Positions 1-12,146 of a stretch of DNA of 64,000 nucleotides are shown here, in pieces (within the stretch, counting starts at the first letter, position 1; each line of letters opens with the position of its first letter). The DNA is taken from contig NC_045141.1 of the NCBI RefSeq assembly GCF_008831285.2, forward strand, positions 10,278,106 through 10,342,105, written 5' to 3'. The notes beneath the pieces were generated by a model. That model was not told the DNA's origin. It did not search any database and worked only from the letters and a program-made list of their open reading frames with translations. Origin of the DNA: Nymphaea colorata. Taxonomy: Eukaryota > Streptophyta > Magnoliopsida > Nymphaeales > Nymphaeaceae. Made by a program: the position numbers and the translations under genes.

Positions 1-105
1 AGACCAGAACATGTTAGAAATGGCTGCTTCTGCAAATGCATCAATTACAATTGCCATCTTCCCCAGTCTCTCAGTAGGTGGAAGAGGAAGAGGAGCAATT
101 TTCAA

Positions 106-129
106 GTGTGTGTGTGTGTGTGTGTGTGC
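106..129. repeat. (GT)n microsatellite
   Basis: About 12 uninterrupted GT units. The open frame across it on the minus strand is only a Thr-His run. Confidence 0.9.
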
Positions 130-924
130 TGAGTGCTTAATTTGGGGTGTGGTGAGCACATGTGCTTGAGTGCTTCAAATGTGCTAAATAAGTCAGGAAA
201 AGACCCCCAATCCGAGTTTACTATTTCACCTAAATTTCTGCTTTCTGAAGTTAATTTGTTTATCTGATTGTATTTATGTAAAAAAGTTTGGATGAATGAT
301 TTTTTTTTGAAAATCCAAAATTTTATTAAATGTTGGGTTTGAGCATACAGCATATACACGGACGAAAGACTGGTGTGTCTGTGTGTGTATATATGTGCAT
401 GTGTACATGTATGGATTTCTCTAACCCATATATAGTTAAATGACAGCATGTTCACGCGAAAATATTGTGCATATGCCATGTTTACTGTATGTGCTTACAT
501 TCTACCGCTTCCATATCTCCCTCTCTAGTAATGGATATAGATATGATTTTGATCCAATGAAAGTACATGACACATATTAAAACATGTGAATGCAATAAAA
601 ATGCAAACTAGATCCAACTTTTATGTCTGTGAGTTAGATCCACACATCTTCAAATAGAATTAGAGAATGATATGTAAGTTTGAAACCAGTCTGCCCCACT
701 GCTAAGTCAAAATCTTATGTTATAAGAGTCATTTGTATTTTTCTTATTAAAAAATATTTAATAAGAAAATGACTAACTTAATTTATGTTTCTCATCAAGT
801 CACTTTTAAGAACATATTTATGAGGTTAGATTGCCCAAAAAACATTTTAATAATTAATCTTAATAGGTCTAGTTTTTGTCTCTTACCCAAGTGGCTGCAT
901 TTCACTAACTTTCATTATTTATAT

Positions 925-965
925 ATATACACACACACACAAACACACACACACACACATATATA
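925..965. repeat. (TA)n(CA)n compound microsatellite
   Basis: TA units followed by CA units with one AAAC interruption, then ATATAT. Confidence 0.85.
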
Positions 966-1221
966 AAGAGAGAGTGACAGCAGAAGTGCACTCAGATCTG
1001 ATTGTAGAATGGATCAATGGCACAGGTTCACACAGATCAGATCTTAGAATGGATCCAAAATGCAATTAGTTAGGAAGCTCTATTAAATGAATGGGTAGTT
1101 CATTTGGAGCCGATGAAGATGATAATTAATTGAAAACCCTAAATTTATTTTGCTTTCATTTTAAATACAGCTTATACTTTAATTACTTCTATGCCGGGCG
1201 CAGGGGGGGGTGGTGGGGCGG

Positions 1222-1260
1222 GAAGAGAGAGAGAGAGAGAGAGAGAGGGATGAGAGAGAG
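1222..1260. repeat. (GA)n microsatellite
   Basis: A GA run of about a dozen units follows a G-rich stretch (about 1201-1222) and continues imperfectly to 1260. Confidence 0.85.
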
Positions 1261-2190
1261 ATCTTTTGTTTTGTCTACAAATCATTCTACTTGTTTACCG
1301 TTCCAAAGTACAGCCGCTGAAAATTTGATCTTTTATGTTTATTTCTAGTTCTGAAAAGTCTAAGGTGGCGGTTTAATGGTTCAGTCTTATTCTTTTCCTT
1401 GTTTTCTTTTTAAATGGAAGACCTGATTAACAATAAAAAAAACACAATAGTTTTACCATGGGAGGAATGTGTAAGTAAAAATTGCAATGCCGTCAGTATA
1501 AGTTGTAGCTACAATTTGATGAGTACCAGAATCCGAAGGTTAAACTTTTCAATGCTTTTAGGGTCCCTACACTCTAGTAAGTTAAAAAGATACAGAAGGT
1601 CACATGACACGATACGACAAACTATTATAACAATTGATATATTCTTACAATTGAGATGGCCCCTCACCCTATGCCATGGCCTTTGTTTTGATCCTTCTTG
1701 CTTGTCACATCAATACCTTCGGCCATCTCCAGTGCCTTGTGATCCACCTTGCTAACCAGTGTCCTCTTTCCCTCTTTTCTGTGGAATCGAGATACTACTT
1801 TTTTTGTTGACACTCATTTTTTTTATTGCTTGCTTGTTACCGCTTGGCCTTCTCTCCCCCACACCCTCCCCTCTCTTCGCAGCAGCTTCTTCTCTTTTCT
1901 CCTTTACCTTCGGTCAACAGTGGTTGGCAATTTACTTGGTGGTCTTGAATCATCTACTATTGGTGGCAGGATTCGCAAGAACACAATAGTAGTATGTTCA
2001 AAACCACATCAGCAAGTGTTCCTTCAATTGAATGCATTGTGAAGGTAGATGTCTACCTTGCTCTTTGCATTGGCCACGGGATGACATCCGCCTAGAGGGG
2101 GTTGTGCGTCTGCCCTGGCACCAAGCCTATTTTCTTTCATCAAACATGGGAATACTCATCCTAGAAAATTGATTCCATTCCATCACACAC
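1260..2190. other. Intergenic DNA, no supported gene
   Basis: The open frames at 1414-1755 and 1749-2042 (plus) overlap in different frames, have pyrimidine-driven composition (Phe, Leu, Ser) and match no family I know. I treat them as chance. Confidence 0.5.
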
Positions 2191-2408
2191 AAGGGCAGAG
2201 GGAAGGGGGGCAGGCTCCTGCCTTGGCATCTCCCCCCCACCCCCCTCTCAGATATTAAAAACTTTAAAAATTTATATGTAAATCTAAAAAATTTTAGTTT
2301 AATATATATACAAATTTGAAAATTTCTATTTCTGTATTTCCGTGCCTGTTAAAATTTTGAAACTATAGTTTACCCCATGCGACAACAAATTCCTGGTTCC
2401 GCCCCTGA
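2191..2408. repeat. Short interspersed repeat, GGGGCAGAG family, copy 1
   Basis: Starts with AGGGCAGAGGG plus a G run. Ends with the complement of AGGGGCGGAACCAGGAATT. The middle is AT-rich with several AAAATTTT-type words. The same ends and interior recur near 2721, 6896 and 14262. Size and inverted GC-rich ends with an AT-rich core suggest a MITE-like element, but the superfamily is not clear. Confidence 0.55.
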
Positions 2409-2720
2409 TCACACATGCTTCATAACTAGAATGAGGACAACGGTTCACATTCAGTGATTCCACGAAACAATTTTCTGGAAACAAGTTACCAGTTAAAGGT
2501 TTCTATAGGATCAAACTATATATAGAAGACAAATCTATACAGGTAAAATTATTCAATGGTACAGACTTTTAATCAACACCACCCTTTTAAGTATCAACTG
2601 CGCAGGCTCTCACCCTTTCACTTTTCACTTCTCATGGTCTCTGTTTGTGACTTGATCGACTGCATGTTTTCCTTTCTCATTTGTCTTCTCCTCATTTCCA
2701 TGTTGCCATCTAAGAAACAA

Positions 2721-2875
2721 GCAGGGGCAGAGTTAGGAATTTTTCATGAGGGGCCAAATTATAGTTTTAAAATTTTAACAATAGTGAAAATATAATTTTT
2801 AAAATTTTTTGACATCAGATATATGAATTTTGTAATTTTTTTAACATGTAAATTTTTATTTATATTTATTTTATG
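2721..2875 (+). repeat. GGGGCAGAG-family repeat, copy 2 (left end only)
   Basis: Begins GCAGGGGCAGAGTTAGGAAT, then GGGGCC and the AT-rich core shared with copies 1 and 3. No matching right end is visible before non-repeat sequence resumes near 2880. Confidence 0.5.
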
Positions 2876-2879
2876 GTCT

Positions 2880-3740
2880 AGATACCAGCTATTGGAAATC
2901 AGAAAATTGGGGAGGACAAGATCACCTTGGACTCGTTGGAAAATCAGCGATCCTTTCCTCTGAGTTTTGAACAAGTGAACATGGGGGAAGAATCCATTGG
3001 AAATTCGAAGATATTCCTTGCATCGACTTCCAGACATGAAAGAGAGTTCTGGATTTTTTTTTGGCAGCCCTCTTTTATTTCCTTCTCCAATCATCTTGAG
3101 ACTTCATTTCTTTGCCGTCTTCTTCATTGATTCAATTCTCATGCAGAATTTCTTGGAATAATGTTTTGCATTTCTTTCATAAATTTATAGTTCTGTATTT
3201 CTTCATTCCTATCAATGGCTTTTGTGATTGCAATCGGATTTGGTTTTCTTTTTCCTGTTGCAATTGATTTTTACTCCGACCTACTGAGTTTATATTGATT
3301 GATTATTACAATTGGAAGAAAACAGAGCTGATCGAGTCGGCCATGGATGAAAGCAACTATGTTCTTCCTCCATTCTTCCCTTTCCCAATGTAGAAAAACA
3401 AAATTCAAAATTAGCATATAAATTATAGAGATCACAATGCAAAAAAGCTTGACGAGTTAAAAACCCAAGATTTTACTTTAAAATATGTTTAAAAAATGTA
3501 ACTTTTTTATCAAAAAAAATTGCATTGAACATACCTATGAGCTTATTGTTTGCACCCCACTTCCCTCAGTGTGGCTGGGAAGTTTGCACACGAAGCAGGA
3601 AAAATCAAGTTTTGATTAAAAATAGATTTTAAGAGAAAGGGACCCATCTCTGCCAGCATTAACAAGGGCAATCGATCCAAGGTTAGAGTTTTCTCAAGCT
3701 TGACAAGTTATTTTTTTCTACATGCAAGTGTGGGGATTGG
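2880..3740. other. Intergenic DNA, no supported gene
   Basis: A 67-codon plus-strand frame (2927-3130) and an overlapping minus-strand frame are the only sizeable ones. Neither has recognisable domains, and both cross ordinary AT-rich sequence. Confidence 0.45.
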
Positions 3741-3759
3741 GTTTCAGATTTTTAAAGTT

Positions 3760-4420
3760 CATTTTAGACAAAGAGTTGGATTTGATTCAGAATATTTCTG
3801 TATTTCAAAAATTTTGAAGATCGGGAGATCATTCTTGGTGCGGAATTTTTGAACTAATCATGGATTTATCAATTGAACTTTGATTTGGTCCCAAAAATTG
3901 GAATTGGAAATTGAGAATCGAAATATTGGATTTTGAATTGAATTTGTGATTAGGTAATTAAAGCTTTCTTTTTGAAACTGGGATCCTGGAATTGAAAATT
4001 GAAAGTTTGGGCTAAACTTTAGAATTTCAAAGATAGTTTGGATTTTGGGATTTGAAGTTTGACTTGAAAAATCTTGGAAGTCTTGGAACCGGAATTCAGT
4101 CTTGAAGCCAAAATTGAATTTGGGAAAAATGAATTGGATAGTTGAAGGCTAGTTGAAATTTTCGAGAATCGAATCTTTGATATTGAAATTTTGGGTTTAT
4201 GGTAATTTTCTTGATTGGAAAAACTTGAATTTTGATTTTTTTTTTGAATTTTGTCAAGGTTATGAAATTTTGCTTGAGTAATTTTTGGATTTGAAATCTG
4301 TTCGATTTTGAGAAAAATCCATTGGAATCGTTTTGAAATTTGATTTTGAAAGTTCGGATTTCGCTCAAGTTCTTGTCACAATATAACTTAATCATGGAAG
4401 CAACTCTAACTTGATTCACT
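3760..4420. repeat. C-poor, strand-asymmetric stretch
   Basis: About 650 bp in which the plus strand is made mainly of words such as TTTGGAATTTG and GAAATTG, with few C bases. The minus-strand frame at 4096-4419 is open only because of this bias (Lys, Asn, Phe, Gln and Ile dominate). A similar texture recurs near 21140-21700. It may be an old LTR or satellite-like relic; no LTR ends were found. Confidence 0.4.
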
Positions 4421-4851
4421 TAGATTTTAGTGAGGTGCATTCATGAAGTGAGTGCATGTATGCATGAAATAAACTGCATGTATATTCATGCTTCGCTCTA
4501 TTTTTCTTCATGCATAATTAAATTTGATCAAACATAGACATAGACCCATCGAGGAGGTAGAAAATATAAGACGTTCCCCGAGCCCGTCCTTGATGTGAAG
4601 GAGGACATAAGCTTAGGTTTTAAAATTTTTGTTTTGGAAATAGGATTTGAAAAATTCATTTGATAGGCTGATTTCTACTCATTTTTTACTAAATCGTAGG
4701 CAAAAGGAATTAATTAATTTGTTTGAAAATTTGGAGGGTTTGAGCTTTGACAAATTTTCTCTCTGGGTAGCAATATCACTTTTGCGATTTCCTTTAGGAT
4801 GAAACGTTTTGAAAAATTGATTATTGAATTTTTATTTTGGAAATAGCTTGA

Positions 4852-5190
4852 TATATTTTGATTGTGGAAAATGGCATGATTTTTGGAGATGATTGGATTT
4901 TTGGAAATATGTATTCCCAAATGAGTTTTGTAAAATATTGAATTTCTTTTGTGGTTTTGATCTTTATAAAAGTCTAAGGATTTCTTTTTGAAATGCAACA
5001 AGATTAGATATTTTTATTAATGTATTTTGATTGTGGAAAATGACATGATTTTTGGAGATGATTGGATTTTTGGAAATATGTATTCCCAAATGAGTTTTGT
5101 AAAATATTGAATTTTTTTTGCGGTTTTTATCTTTATAAAAGTCTAAGGATTTCTTTTTGAAACGCAACAAGATTAGATATTTTTATTAAT
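4852..5190. repeat. 169 bp tandem duplication (two copies)
   Basis: Positions 4852-5020 and 5021-5190 are nearly identical head-to-tail copies with only a handful of differences by eye. The two minus-strand open frames here are copies of each other and look non-coding. Confidence 0.85.
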
Positions 5191-5877
5191 TGCTGATTTT
5201 CAAAATCACAAGGATTTCTGAAATTTTCAGAAATGAATGGTTAAGACGGGCTCATTGCAATTGATATATTCCATTTACAATATAGACCACACTCATAAAG
5301 TGAATCCAATTCTTGGTGGAATCGATTTGATGATATAATTAAGTCTGATTCCTTGCTCATCCAAGGAGTAAGGAATCCATTCAGGCTTCACTGTCTTTTT
5401 TTCTTTGCATACATCAATAAAACATTCAATAACATAGACAAATGAACAACAATTTCTTCCAAGCCATAGTGGCCTTCTCTTTCCAATTTTGCACAGGTAG
5501 AAGGACTCTTTGGAAATTAGATTTGTGTTTATGAAATAAACTCAGCTTGATACACTATTTGCTAATTTGCAAAAATAGAAAATTTAGTTTGGATTAGTTG
5601 TGAGAATCGTGAAGCACGTATGCTTAAATAAGTATATTTTTATCATGGTGACCCAGCGGACAGCTTTTAAATCATGCTGCTTAGGGTTTGGTATGTAGTG
5701 TCAAGCGACTAGACATTTGAAATGATAGTGGTCGACCTGGCGTTGCTCCTAGAACAGGGCAGAACAGGAGAGGACACAAAGAAAATGATGCCTTCAGCGT
5801 GGCATGTTTTGAGTGGGGGTCCCCTTGGTCTGGGGACTGCCTTGAGCTGGGGACTCCTTGGGCAAGAGTTCAACTAT
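5190..5877. other. Intergenic DNA, no supported gene
   Basis: AT-rich sequence followed by a slightly GC-richer piece (5720-5870) that carries a 60-codon open frame with no recognisable features. Confidence 0.4.
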
Positions 5878-6508
5878 CACTACAGAAAACCTACGCATTA
5901 CTGATGGCCACAAAATGTCGGTGAAAATAGAATGCACGTCAGTAATGTTTGACCGACATTTTGTTCTTTGGTTGATAAAGGGAATGTCGGTAAAAATCAT
6001 CATTGATACAATGGACAAAGCATCAGTTTAAGGTATCACCGGCGCGACCAAAACATAGGTAAACATTGACTATTAACGACGTCCTCTCGCATCGATAATA
6101 ATCTATTATTTTCAACATGTTAGTGACCTTCGGTAAAAACTCTTCCAGCAGTGAGACAGTACATCGGAAAAATATAACTTTTCACTCATTTAAACAATTC
6201 GGCAAAAACACTTATGGGTGGCTAAAAAGGCGAAGGATGGAAAACATTCAAACATCCAAAAAAACATTCAAATGACAACTAATCAAAATAATATTCTATG
6301 AATAAGTATATGTGTACTTGAATTACATGTGGTCCAAATCTGACACCAAAATCCAGCCACAATGCTCTGGAATCCAATGACAAAAAGTTAGGGTAAAATT
6401 CAGGGTTTTGTAGACATTTTATGTAATTAGTATATCAGATTGAAGGTAATAAGGTCAACAAACATTCTTCTAAAATTTAACATTGGCTAACATCCTAGGC
6501 CAACTCAA

Positions 6509-6955
6509 GTGAAGGAAGCCTACACAGACCGACGATTAAGCCATTCCAAGAGTGCACTACTATGTGTTTACGGCAGCTGTGGAAACAACTCAAATTGTGT
6601 TGCTTCCATTGGCTGCTTGCCAGATCCATGCGAAAACAGTCCTTCGAGACAAGCATCTCTCAGCGGCCCGCACCTTGGCCTAACTGTGACCTTAACCTGT
6701 AGCTGTAGACATGCCACTGGTGAAACCTCAGCCCTGGCTTGCTGTGACAATCATGGAGACCCTTTCCATGATCCACCATGGCCGAAGTTTAAACAAGAAC
6801 ACTTGCAAAGTGCTCTATGGACACAGTCATCATCTCTTGGCTATGAGGGGATCCTTTATAGGCAAATGACAAGCTTAGCAGTCTGCTCTCACCTATGCAG
6901 GGTCAAAGCCACGGGAGGGCCCACAGGGGCCCTAGACTGCACTAAAAAAATATAA
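6509..6955 (+). other. Unidentified 148-codon open frame inside the CACTA-like region
   Basis: This is the longest frame in the first 12 kb, in a locally GC-richer stretch (about 6500-7640). Its N-terminal third is Cys-rich (several CxxC-like spacings around residues 19-50). I recognise no domain. Its last 20 codons run into the left end of a GGGGCAGAG-family repeat, so the end is not native. It may be a captured gene fragment or chance; downstream frames at 7094-7318 are equally anonymous. Confidence 0.2.
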
Positions 6956-7090
6956 AATTTTAGATGTAAATATTAGAAAATTTCACTTGTCATGTATAAA
7001 ATTTTTGAAAAATGACATTTCGGCCCCTGTCAAATTTTAGAAACTTTAATTTGGCTCTCGTCATGAAAAATTTCTGACTCTGCCCCTGCA
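6896..7090 (-). repeat. GGGGCAGAG-family repeat, copy 3
   Basis: Read on the minus strand it starts TGCAGGGGCAGAGTCAGAAA and has the GGGGCC-containing, AT-rich core of copy 2. The plus-strand left edge is TGCAGGGTCAAAGCC. Both borders abut TGCA, and the ends are imperfect inverted repeats. Confidence 0.6.
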
Positions 7091-8099
7091 CCTATGGTCC
7101 ACTTGGCCTTACATGTTGGCAGCTTCAACCACCACCAACAAGCATACGAGATTGGAGTACTGGTCAAAGCCCCGCCTGAGCATCCTTCATGTGTCTTCAT
7201 GCCTACATCTAGTCAAAGCAATCACTCCTTGCTGACTGGCATGAAGATGTCATTTGGCAACCTCATGATATTGGCAGGCCTTCAACCATGGATTATGCGA
7301 GAAGACGTGCACCGTTAGGTCGTCCACTCGTTGGGCCTTGAGAAGAAGGCCCATTTTAAGGGGACTGGGTTGATGTCGTTCTGGCTTTACCTGCATCTAT
7401 CTCTCTACCCTTGAACCGGCTGCTACCTGCCCCACTTGACAGGCATTTTCAAGGAGGCTATCTCATGGTCCAGACCTCAATATGGGCCTACGCCCTTTCA
7501 AACCTTGCCTGCATCCACTTATTGTAGCATGTCCATCTGCCTCTGGAAGAAGTTAACTCAGCAGCGCTAGCAGCCAAGAGTGAACTGGCTATGCCAGCCG
7601 AGTGCCCAACTCTAGCAACAAGGCTTGAAGAGTAAAGCAGGGAAGGACATTTTGGTAATTTATTATACAAATGTCTTCTATAATCTTTTTATTTTTTTCC
7701 ATTTTTCAATTTTGCCTTTACAACTGTTTTCTTTTTATTTGTAAATTAAGGGTATTTCAGTCATTAAACATACTGACGCACAAAAATTCATGCACCAGTA
7801 TGGCACATATAACCAGATTCGCAAGGCCTGCGATAGGTAGCATCGAAGGCTCAGTTAAAATGTTTTTGTTGTTTCCTAGATTTAATGACTAGATCATTTG
7901 CCTATAACTATGGCTGCTAAATATGGGGATAGAAGGGAAGGTCCAAACAAAGCATAAGATAGCTGGATGAATAGAATGGTTAAGGTCTCAGGGTGTGCCA
8001 CCCAGTGGGTTCTTTGGCCTTCTCTTTTTAGCCATGTTTGGATGGAGGAAAACTTAAGGAAATGTTTAGTGGATGAAAGGAACAAGAAAGGGAATGAAT

Positions 8100-8590
8100 T
8101 GAAAGAAAATTGGTATGGAAAGGAAAGAAAAGGAGAAGAAAAGTAAAAAAGATTATTATAAAAGCTTGTTTGGACATAAAAGACAGGAAAGGAGATATAT
8201 TTTATATTAAAATTATGCGTACCATTTTTTGTAACATATTTTACTTCTTATATGCAGGTTTGCCGACACCTCCTGATTTCAGCCATTGATACGTACAGAG
8301 GAAATTTGAAGTCTACAGTATTGGACTTGGTTTCATGCTTTGAATATCAGTATAAATACCATTGGAATATCTAAGATGGACTACATATATCAAAAACTTG
8401 GTTAGACTTATTTATACATATGTACTTGTTATTAAAGATAATATCCATTCATTTGTATGTTAATCAGTAATATGTTCTGTATAATACATTGATTGCATCA
8501 TTGTTCAGTTATTGATATCGGGCAAGGCTTTTTTGTATTACTATTATTCAGGTCGCACATAATATAGTATAATATAAAACATATTATAAC
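8100..8590. other. AT-rich interior of the CACTA-like region
   Basis: Mostly AAAGGAAAG-type and AT-rich sequence. A 38-codon open stretch after a TATGCAG acceptor-like site (about 8258-8374, plus) has unbiased amino acid composition and could be a captured exon; I recognise no family. Confidence 0.25.
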
Positions 8591-9488
8591 TTTTTATTGA
8601 CAGGTATCTCACATCAGTACAAATGTAATTTAGCATCCATAAAATATCTATGACTGACAGGAAGTGATTGTCAATATGAAATATAATTTTTCCTGACAGG
8701 TATTTCCGTTAGTAAAAGGTGCATTGACTGTAGACAGTCATTAGTATATCTGGCATACTTTAGTGACGGCTCTGGATGTGTTTCAGTAAATTCCCAGCAA
8801 TACATGATGTCCACGATTGTCAGTATAAGTGCACAACTTACTGACAGATGTAAGCAAGTGTCGTTAGACCCCATTCAATACACTAACTGCAACACCCATT
8901 AGTATAAGTCGACATATACTAATGTTCTAGTGGACCCGTCAATGAAAGATTGAGCGGCACAATCTACACTGCTGGATGTGAATCCATCAATAAAAATATT
9001 AATGGTGGTTTTGACATTTTTAGTTGACGTTTTTTGGCATGTCAATAATGTGTCTTTTTTTTTTGGGGTGATCTAAGCCTTTGGATGCCAACAAATTGAA
9101 TTTGAGCCATATGTATCGTTTCATAATGTCCAATTTCCGATGAAAACTGACCAGCAGTAGGCTCCCATCTTTTGTTAAGAACCGAAAAAAATTGGAAACC
9201 ATACACAAATTATAGTAGAAATCCGATCCATTAACATCCCTAGATCTTGATATTTTCTTCATTTAAGTCGAAGCACTAAATTAATGGCAATTTAGGTCCC
9301 GATCTATGGGTTTAGGTGAAAGATCAGACTCGTATGATTCAATGGGGATCGTCCATTATAGGTAGCGCTTGAACTTCTAGTCACGTTAAATCAACTGTGG
9401 AGATTCAGTTGCCAACAAGTGTTCTTAGAGACGACCAAGACTGGACGAGATAGAAAGTAGTGAACGCAGCCAATAACTTGTTAGTAAG

Positions 9489-10665
9489 TAGGACTGCACA
9501 CGAGTCGCGTCGAGTTCGAGTTGGGCCGGCCTGAGATTGACTCGAGTCAGAAAACTAAAAGCTCAAGCTCAACTTGATGATACAATGTCCAGCTCAAACT
9601 TAACTCATTTATTTTGCTTAAGCTAAACATGTCCTGTTTTTTTTAACTCGTTTAGTTAGTACTTGTTCAACAAATATCCTATATCCAAAGATTTTACATA
9701 TTGAACATCGGCTAAATTCGGTTCAGAATTTTCAAATTCGGATATGAATTTCAAAATGGGATATGGATAGTGAAATTAGATTTCGGATTTGGATTTGGAT
9801 ATGACTTTTCCTTGTTTGTATTTGAATCTGAATATTTGGATATCCGAATAAATGGATAAGTTAAGAGTATATCCAATTCGAATCTGATTCGTTGACATCT
9901 TTATTCATATTAGTTTAACGCTTACTAGCATATTACGATGTTCAAATATTGTTTAAAATATTTTTTTCTAAGCACACATTGTGATAATAGCCATGTTAGA
10001 AATTGGTTCAAGTTTTCCTTTGTGGCAATGGTGGTTTCACTTACATCATCCATATTTCAGGGCAAATTCTTTTATATGTCCCCTCACTTAAATGATACTC
10101 CTTTGTCCCACAAGAAAAAAAAAAGGAAAGTTTGAAAGCAACCAATGAACAAGCAATGTAATATTCACTTAAACGCACAAAAAGAGGAAAGAGAGAGAAG
10201 AGCAGACAGGTTAACAAGCAAAGGGCGCAGATGTGATATAAACCCGCAAAAGAGGGGCACCTGTCGGTCACTAGACGATTTTTATTCATAGCAAGTAGGG
10301 CTGAAAAATGAGTAAAGCCAGCTTGAGCTCATCTTGCACTCTCTCATCAAAATGCGACTTCAACTCGGCTTGTTTATAAATGACTCAAGCTTGAGTTCAA
10401 ATGTACGCTTGAAATGTTAATGAGTCCAGTTTGAATTGTAAAAGCATGACTCAACTCGACTACATAATAAATGTTGAACTATAATGAAAAAAATAGTTAA
10501 ACGAATAGTAATTAAACGAGTTAATTGAGTTAAACAAATTAAAAGAAACAAGTCATGCTTAACACAAACAAAGCTGAATGAGTCGAGCTCAACCTCAAGC
10601 TTGACTTTTCTGAGTGGAGCCACGTCGAGCTGGCCCAATTCAAGCTCGGCTCGTATGCAGCCCTA
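9489..10665. mobile_element. Non-autonomous hAT-type element with long inverted ends
   Basis: The left end begins TAGGACTGCACACGAG; the right end, read on the minus strand, begins TAGGGCTGCATACGAG. Complementarity continues for roughly 70 bp through GAGCTCGAG-like words and a GGGCC core. The element is flanked by TTAGTAAG (9481-9488) and CTAGTAAG (10666-10673), an 8 bp target duplication with one mismatch, as expected for hAT. The 1.18 kb interior has no transposase. It contains GGATATCCGAAT-type repeat sequence (9680-9890) and AT-rich DNA. Confidence 0.75.
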
Positions 10666-10801
10666 CTAGTAAGTCATTGCCTGTGGTCACTACTTTCTAT
10701 CTGTCAGTCGAAAAAAGGAGTTGAGATAGCGAAAAAGAGAGATCTCCCTCTATTATTTTTCAGCACTAAGGGAAAGTAGCATCACTAACATTCCTTGTAG
10801 C

Positions 10802-10975
10802 GTGCCTTCTACCTCCTTCTCTCTCTCTCTCTCTCTCTGTCAAAAATTTTCTCCTCCCATTTTCTCTCTCTGCCTCTATCTGACTGTCTCACTCTCTCTC
10901 TCTCTCGACACGAAAATGAAAAAAAAAAGAATGGGAGGAGAAAAATTATCACATATAGAGAGAGAGAGAGAGTTA
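10802..10975. repeat. (CT)n / (GA)n microsatellite cluster
   Basis: CT run at about 10813-10839, another at 10890-10908, and a GA run at 10957-10974. The overlapping 69-codon open frame is Ser-Leu repeat and not a gene. Confidence 0.85.
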
Positions 10976-11029
10976 CTTTCTAGTGACGATAATTCATGCG
11001 CAAGGACTTAATTAGGTTGGATATATCTG

Positions 11030-11715
11030 AATATCAACCTGATTTTGAATCCATTTAACTGGATTTAGTTAAAAAATGATCCCTTCGTAGCCGAATTCGA
11101 TCTACTAAAGATCCAACCCAGTTATGTTTAAATTTGGGATCTCATGCTATCGAAATTCAGCTATAAAAGATAAAGTCCAAGCCCGAATCAAAATAGACAC
11201 AATCCTGATAGCTCAATTACAAAAGAATTGAATCCAATGTGAATCCAAACCGTTGATGATCGAGTACCAGAAATATGGTTTTGAATAGAATTGAAGCAAT
11301 GCTGCGATGGGATGCCGATGGATTGGATCAGATATATCCTTAATCATATCTACTTTTTCGGATATTAACATATTCTGATTCAAATTCGGAATCTGAATCC
11401 GAAATTCGACTTCACAATCTGAATCCAACTTTTATAGTAATATCTGAATCCAAATTTTGAACTGAATTTTGCCAATTTTCAAAATGTAAGAGCACTAGAT
11501 ATAGAATATTTATGTCAAATTAAATCTAATCTAAATCATTTTCGGAATCCAATCAGATATTTATGTACATCCAAATCCGAATCCGAATCCAAATTTTATC
11601 AGAAGTCATTTCTTAAATCCAAAATCGATCTGATTTCTTAGTCGGATATTAATCTTTTTTCATATCCAATTTTTTCGAACCAATTTAGTTGGATATCCGA
11701 TCCAAAACAGATATA
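11030..11715. repeat. GAATCC/GGATATCC-type interspersed repeat, copy 1
   Basis: A stretch built of ATCCGAATCC, CAGATATTTATGTACATC and TTTCTTAAATCC words. The segment at about 11360-11700 aligns by eye with 19480-19830 and 63420-63790 in the same order, so it is a dispersed family. No terminal repeats or target duplications were found. Confidence 0.55.
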
Positions 11716-12140
11716 TTGATATCGCTACAATCCATCATTGAAGAACTATTTCTCTTTGCCACAGGAAGGAGAATGCCACTGGGAAACAGTGTTTTTGGCA
11801 TTTGGATGGCAACTGCGACAGTTGTTTGGGAATTTTGACAGCCACTGGATGCCGTTGAAGATCCATGACCACCTTCCACGATTGACAGAAGCCATTAAAG
11901 AAAGCATTGTTTCTGGTGTTGGAACATTGCCAGTAATAGGAAAAAAATTTCACATTGTAAAGCTCCTTTACCGTCCTTTTTCTCCCAGCAACTTTGGCCT
12001 TCCTTCACTTCAGATCCAAAGCCATGTGCACAATTTCATTTCCTTCTTCTTCATTATGTAAGGTCGGCTATCACTGGTCCAGGTTGCTGTCACGCCTGTC
12101 ACATTACGGATATAATCTAAAACTTTAAATTATATGAGTT
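11715..12140 (+). other. Intergenic sequence with a 107-codon open frame of unknown nature
   Basis: The plus-strand frame 11738-12061 starts just after the repeat above. It has ordinary composition with Trp, His and charged residues in its first 65 codons, then becomes Phe/Ser-rich. Two minus-strand frames overlap the same bases. I see no domain, intron border or promoter, so a chance frame or exon fragment is possible. Confidence 0.2.
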
Positions 12141-12146
12141 TGCCAC

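Larger units (their letters stand above)
1..1130. other. AT-rich intergenic DNA with dinucleotide repeats
   Basis: No reading frame here looks like a protein. The open frames on either strand run through (GT)n/(CA)n tracts and translate to His-Thr or Val-Cys runs. A perfect (GT)n lies at about 106-129, a looser TG-rich stretch at 375-410, and a (TA)(CA)n compound tract at about 925-965. Confidence 0.6.
5878..8932. mobile_element. CACTA-like DNA transposon region, non-autonomous
   Basis: The left edge reads CACTACAGAAAA, close to the CACTACAAGAAAA end of plant En/Spm (CACTA) elements. The right edge ends TTCTAGTG, the complement of CACTAGAA. Both flanks carry dense short motifs in both orientations typical of CACTA subterminal zones: ATGTCGGTAAAA and complements on the left (5905-6190), ACTGACAGGTAT and ATTAGTATA on the right (8590-8925). 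No transposase is recognisable inside. The 3 bp flanks do not match (TAT and GAC), so the two ends may belong to different insertions, or one border may be slightly wrong. Confidence 0.45.

Noticed and set aside
102-479. 125-codon minus-strand open frame
   Set aside because: Its two ends are His-Thr runs from (GT)n tracts and the middle is AT-rich; no domain.
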